Shown one piece after another: positions 5,833 to 9,284 of a stretch of DNA of 9,284 nucleotides (positions are counted from its first letter, which is position 1; each line of letters begins with the position of its first letter). The notes under the pieces were generated by a model that searched no databases, was not told the origin of the DNA, and saw only the letters and a list, made by a program, of their open reading frames with translations. The stretch lies in assembly GCA_902464175.1 (NCBI GenBank), contig CABQHZ010000066.1, forward strand, positions 1 through 9,284, written 5' to 3'. This DNA is from an uncultured Collinsella sp. (lineage in GTDB: Bacteria; Actinomycetota; Coriobacteriia; Coriobacteriales; Coriobacteriaceae). A program made the position numbers and the translations under genes.

Positions 5833-8832
5833 ATGGTAAATGATTTGAGCAGTATAGACGACCTCGAGCTGATGCCGCTGGGCGGAGGCTATATGGTGCG
5901 ACGCGAACGCTTGATGAATGAGCTTATCGCCAAGGGCCGAAAGGCCGGCATCGTGGTTCTTTATGCGCCCGATGGGTTTGGGAAGACCTCGGTGCTGCTG
6001 CAGTACACCCATGAGGTTAAATGCGACCCGACGCGAGGCCCCGTGCGGATTATCGAGGCCGATCGCGCCACTGGGCGCGAGGTGTTTATGCAGCTCGAGG
6101 TGGTTACCGAAGAACTCAAAGACAAACCGCACTCCCTTATCGCGATTGATAATGTGCCAAACCTCGATCAGCACGATACCGAAGACCTCATCGACAGGAT
6201 TCGCGGCCTGCGCGCTATGGGGGTAGGGGTCTTTATCTCCTGCCGTCCTTCAAATCGTCAACTGATTCATGGGCTGGGCGATTCGGTTAAGATCAATGCG
6301 CAGATGCTCAAGGTGCATGCCTATGAGTATTCGGCGTGGGCATCGGCGTTTTCGATCAGCACATCGCTCGACTTTTATCAGCTCACGCAGGGCGTGCCCG
6401 AGCTCGTTTCGGCATTGCAGACGGGTCTGTATGGCCAAGGCGACGTAGCCGGTCTGCTCGAAAACGAGATTGTCAACGTATATGGCGCGGCACTTGTCGA
6501 TCTGGCTTCGCTCGACAATAATGCGCTGTTTTGCGTGGCATGTCTCATGATTTTGATGGGCGAGGGCAATATCGCAGAACTCGAGGCTTGCGGGGTGAGG
6601 CTGTCGATGGTCGACCAGTCCTACTTTGTACGCGACTACCCGATCTTTGGCTTGGATCCCGCCGAGCGGAGTTTTACGTGTCTGGGCACGGAGGATAACG
6701 GACGCTTGCGTTTGCGTAAGTTGGTGGCCGAGGTTCGCCCCGAACTTGTTCCGAGGGCGGCCCGGATTTTGCTTAAGGCGGGTAGATGCGATGCGGCGAT
6801 GGGCCTGGCGGACGCCTTTTTGGACCGTGAAGCGGTCCTTGAACTTGCTGGGCAGTATGGGGTCGATCTGGCTCTGACGGGGCACGGGGCCGATATCTGC
6901 CGAGCAGCGCTGGGCACGATCGATGCCGACGATCCGGCTCCAGAGCCAACGCCTGCCGAGGCGCTTGGCGTATATCTGGCAGCGGTCAGCGTGTCCAATA
7001 CAAAGCTCGCTCGCTATATGGCATCGGTTATCGAGCGCGGGGGCGAACGGGCGGCCTGCGAAATAGACCCTGTTTCATGGAGGGTGGCCCAGACACTGAC
7101 GGCTGTTTGCTATGGGGACAACGGGCTTGGGCTTCCTGCGAACCTGGCCGTGCCAGAAATCGAGACATCCCATACCGCACTCGATATGTTGTCCGCGCAT
7201 ATCGAGGTCAAGCGCTGCCTGACCGAGCGGGGAGATGACGGCGGCGTTCTACAGCAGCTCAAAACGAGCAAGGCCTACGACTGTGAGCTCGACATCGCGG
7301 GGATTGTTATACGGGCCGATAGCATGCTGGTGGAGCTTTTTGACGGGTCGTTTGCGGGAACCGACGAGCGCGACGACGAGATGACGGTGGTGCGGGAGGC
7401 GCTCGACGTACGTGGGCTTAAGGCGATGGCTATCTGGGTGCGCATGGTGTTGGCGGCACGGCGGCTCCTTTCCGGCCTGCCGGTAACCGACGACGCGGCG
7501 TTCAACGAGCTCGATCGTTTTGCCGTGCGTATGCGCGACAACCAGATTCAGCTGTTTGGCCTGTTGCTAGAAGGCTGGCAGTCGCTGGCAGAGGGACGGC
7601 CGGTTAATGCAAAGTTCCGTGCGGTCCAAGTGCTCAAACTTGCCGAGGAGTCGATTGCGTACATGCGCGATAACGCATTGCTGCTGGAGCGCGCGGCGTA
7701 TCTGCGTAACACCTCGATGGTTTCGGTACGCGAGGAAGCGGAGTTGCTCGATATAAGCCAGACGCAGGTTGGTGGTGCAGAAGCCTGGATGGTGGCGCTG
7801 CATTTGGCTTGCGCGGGGCGAGATAGCGATCTCGCGGCCTGGATGTCCATGAATCGCGCGGGGATTCTGGAACCATCGTATCGGCTCTTTGCGCGCCTTG
7901 CCATGCATTGTCTGGGCGAGCCGGCGACCAGGATTCGCAAGAAGCTTCCCGTGCGCGAGCTATCGCGGTACTCGCTGCGCGACGATTTGGAAGGGGAGGG
8001 CGAGCGCCTGTTCCAGGCCGGCGAGGTTGAAGCCGTTGATACCATTGACCATATCGAGATTCGCATGTTTGGTGCGTTTCGCGCCGAGCGCGACGGGTTT
8101 CCCATCACGGACAAAATGTGGCGCCGCAAGAAGGCGGCGACACTTGCCGAGCGGCTTGCGCTGGGCATGGATGCACTCGTCGATCGTGAGACGTTGGCCA
8201 TGGAGCTGTGGCCCCATGCCGAGTTCAATAGCGCCCGCAATAACCTGTACTCGACGATATCGCGCTTGCGGTCGGCTTTGGGGCCGACGCCGGATGGCAA
8301 GTCGTGTGTGCTCATCCAAAATGAATGCATCGGACTCAACGGCGACTACGTTAAGACCGACGTGCGGTTGTTTGATCAGATAAGCCGCGAAGTTTTGGGA
8401 AATCGCACGGGTGCGCGCGGGCCCCATTTAGTTGAGCTGTGCCTTAAGATTGAGCAACTTTATGCTGGACCGCTGTATGTGCCCAATGGCTGTAATCCCA
8501 CCTACTTTTTGCGTATGCGACGCATTATGCAGTCAAAGTACATCGATTGCATGATTAAGGGGGCAAATGCCGCTCTAGAAGAAAACGATCTGCAGTCGGC
8601 GATTTGGCTGGCGGAGTCGGGGCTTCGGCAGGAAACGGCGCGTGAGGATATGGTGCGCTGCGCCATGCGCGTCTACAGTGCGGCGGGGCGGCGGCGCGAT
8701 ATCGTCGAGCTATACAGCGGGCATATGCACCATCTGAGGGAACAGGTCAATGGCGTACCCGAGCCCGAGACGCGGCATCTATACGAGCGCTTGGTGGAGG
8801 GGCGGCTCAATCGCGTGCTGGTCGAGCGATAA
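5833..8832 (+). CDS. Large MalT-like NTPase regulator with C-terminal winged helix and BTAD
   Basis: A 999-residue predicted cytosolic transcription regulator. The N-terminal NTPase resembles the MalT/STAND class: P-loop APDGFGKTS at 45-53 (Lys51, Thr52), Walker-B-like LIAIDNV with Asp106, and a sensor-like FISCRPSN with Arg138. Roughly 330-730 is a long helix-rich region with Ala/Leu patterns that could be TPR-like, although no clean repeat is visible. A winged helix of the OmpR/SARP type spans about 738-835, with LWPHAEFNSARNNLYSTISR and RLRSALG (792-817) as the recognition segment. BTAD follows from about 840 to 990, starting VKTDVRLF. MalT itself carries a C-terminal LuxR-type HTH, and SARP proteins such as AfsR have the winged helix plus BTAD at the N-terminus, so this order differs from both. 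The ATG is preceded by GAGGAG at 5822-5827 with 5 nt spacing. The inducer and target genes cannot be read from sequence. nagB is upstream but separated by a terminator, so a link to amino sugars is only a guess. Confidence 0.85.
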   Translation: MVNDLSSIDDLELMPLGGGYMVRRERLMNELIAKGRKAGIVVLYAPDGFGKTSVLLQYTHEVKCDPTRGPVRIIEADRATGREVFMQLEVVTEELKDKPHSLIAIDNVPNLDQHDTEDLIDRIRGLRAMGVGVFISCRPSNRQLIHGLGDSVKINAQMLKVHAYEYSAWASAFSISTSLDFYQLTQGVPELVSALQTGLYGQGDVAGLLENEIVNVYGAALVDLASLDNNALFCVACLMILMGEGNIAELEACGVRLSMVDQSYFVRDYPIFGLDPAERSFTCLGTEDNGRLRLRKLVAEVRPELVPRAARILLKAGRCDAAMGLADAFLDREAVLELAGQYGVDLALTGHGADICRAALGTIDADDPAPEPTPAEALGVYLAAVSVSNTKLARYMASVIERGGERAACEIDPVSWRVAQTLTAVCYGDNGLGLPANLAVPEIETSHTALDMLSAHIEVKRCLTERGDDGGVLQQLKTSKAYDCELDIAGIVIRADSMLVELFDGSFAGTDERDDEMTVVREALDVRGLKAMAIWVRMVLAARRLLSGLPVTDDAAFNELDRFAVRMRDNQIQLFGLLLEGWQSLAEGRPVNAKFRAVQVLKLAEESIAYMRDNALLLERAAYLRNTSMVSVREEAELLDISQTQVGGAEAWMVALHLACAGRDSDLAAWMSMNRAGILEPSYRLFARLAMHCLGEPATRIRKKLPVRELSRYSLRDDLEGEGERLFQAGEVEAVDTIDHIEIRMFGAFRAERDGFPITDKMWRRKKAATLAERLALGMDALVDRETLAMELWPHAEFNSARNNLYSTISRLRSALGPTPDGKSCVLIQNECIGLNGDYVKTDVRLFDQISREVLGNRTGARGPHLVELCLKIEQLYAGPLYVPNGCNPTYFLRMRRIMQSKYIDCMIKGANAALEENDLQSAIWLAESGLRQETAREDMVRCAMRVYSAAGRRRDIVELYSGHMHHLREQVNGVPEPETRHLYERLVEGRLNRVLVER

Positions 8833-8864
8833 AAAACGGGCGCCCGAAGTACTTGGGCGCCCGT
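8831..8864 (-). terminator. Minus-strand intrinsic terminator after yhbY
   Basis: ACGGGCGCCC (8836-8845) and GGGCGCCCGT (8855-8864) form a perfect 10-bp stem with a 9-nt loop. On the minus strand the stem runs straight into six T residues (complement of 8831-8836). On the plus strand it is followed by AAGCTT, with no T-run. It therefore serves yhbY, and its T-tract overlaps the TAA stop of the convergent regulator gene. It may also slow or protect the 3' end of the plus-strand transcript. Confidence 0.85.
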
Positions 8865-8901
8865 AAGCTTGCTATGTGTTGGCTCGCCGGATCATTGGCT
8901 C

Positions 8902-9201
8902 TTAGACGAGCTTGATCTTCTCGATGTCCTTGCGCGAGGACTCGCGATACAGCGAGAACTTGCGGCCGATGACCTGGACGACCTCGGCATGGCAGCGATC
9001 GGCGAGCTCTTCGGCGGCCTCGCGGGCGGAAAGGCTGGAGCCGTCCAGTACGGAGCACTTAACGAGCTCGTGCTTCTCCAGGTAGGCGACCGTCTGCTCG
9101 ACGGTGCCCTCGTTGACGTCGGACTTGCCGATGATGATGGCGGGGTTGAGGTGATGGGCCATGCTGCGAAGCTGCTTGACCTGGGCTCCTGTCAGTGCCA
9201 T
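8902..9201 (-). CDS. yhbY: YhbY-family (CRM domain) RNA-binding protein
   Basis: A 99-residue single CRM/YhbY-domain protein. Family members bind pre-50S particles and assist ribosome assembly, in the cytosol. Typical features are the N-terminal LTGAQVKQLRSMAHHLNP, the core LEKHELVK at about 41-48, and the C-terminal VQVIGRKFSLYR at 75-86. The family's GxxG loop (GSNG in E. coli YhbY, GKGG in B. subtilis YqeI as I recall them) reads GKSD at 25-28, so the second glycine is aspartate. The start ATG is at 9201-9199 on the minus strand. Only a weak GAAAGCGAG lies upstream as ribosome binding site. The gene converges on the large regulator with a 69-nt gap and has its own terminator. A GC-rich palindrome, GGGGCGCCCC (9223-9232), lies just upstream. 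Confidence 0.93.
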   Translation of the reverse strand: MALTGAQVKQLRSMAHHLNPAIIIGKSDVNEGTVEQTVAYLEKHELVKCSVLDGSSLSAREAAEELADRCHAEVVQVIGRKFSLYRESSRKDIEKIKLV

Positions 9202-9243
9202 GGGTTCTCGCTTTCTATGTATGGGGCGCCCCGCGATGGGGCC

Positions 9244-9284
9244 TTAATCTACGTGAGCTGTCCCACGATAGCGCAGGAACGGCG
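9244..9284 (-). CDS. Possible C-terminal end of an upstream minus-strand gene (partial)
   Basis: On the minus strand one frame is open from the window edge to a TAA at 9246-9244, reading PFLRYRGTAHVD. If real, the gene would end 42 nt before yhbY and could be in an operon with it. Twelve codons are too few to identify a family or exclude chance; another frame stops nearby as well. No terminator with a T-run lies between this stop and yhbY. Confidence 0.2.
   Translation of the reverse strand, partial: PFLRYRGTAHVD

Noticed and set aside
5591..5839. 82-codon plus-strand frame upstream of the large regulator
   Set aside because: No ribosome binding site, no recognisable motif, and it overlaps the well-supported start of the regulator.

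Overview
The window is a high-GC bacterial chromosome segment. Its codon use, the actinobacterial-type gene order rplM-rpsI-glmM, and the look of the proteins suggest a gut Coriobacteriia member, most likely Collinsella or a close relative. That assignment is inferred from recall; no database was searched. I see no transposase, integrase, CRISPR array, rRNA or intact tRNA, and most of the window is ordinary housekeeping sequence.

Layout, left to right. Positions 1-475 are non-coding and hold a degenerate array with an exact 62-bp period, made of alternately inverted half-units. A patatin-like acyl hydrolase follows (476-1354, +). A good sigma70-type promoter and a short hairpin leader then drive rplM and rpsI (1512-2353, +), which end at a strong intrinsic terminator. 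Next come glmM (2477-3814, +) and a single-domain PTS IIA of the glucose/GlcNAc family (3886-4383, +). A gene-free stretch of 272 nt, rich in hairpins including one with a GAAA tetraloop, leads into nagB (4656-5384, +), which has its own terminator. A second gap of about 450 nt precedes a 999-residue regulator (5833-8832, +). This protein joins a MalT/STAND-type NTPase to a C-terminal winged helix and BTAD. A YhbY-type ribosome-assembly protein (8902-9201, -) converges on it, and a minus-strand terminator sits between the two.

Functionally, the centre is a glucosamine-6-phosphate node. GlmM draws GlcN-6-P toward UDP-GlcNAc and peptidoglycan. NagB returns GlcN-6-P to fructose-6-P. The IIA protein probably feeds phosphate to a sugar PTS encoded elsewhere. 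RplM, RpsI and YhbY belong to ribosome structure and assembly.

The two observations most worth following are the structured RNA candidate upstream of nagB and the 62-bp inverted-repeat array. The large regulator is recognisable by domain, but its ligand and targets cannot be read from sequence.
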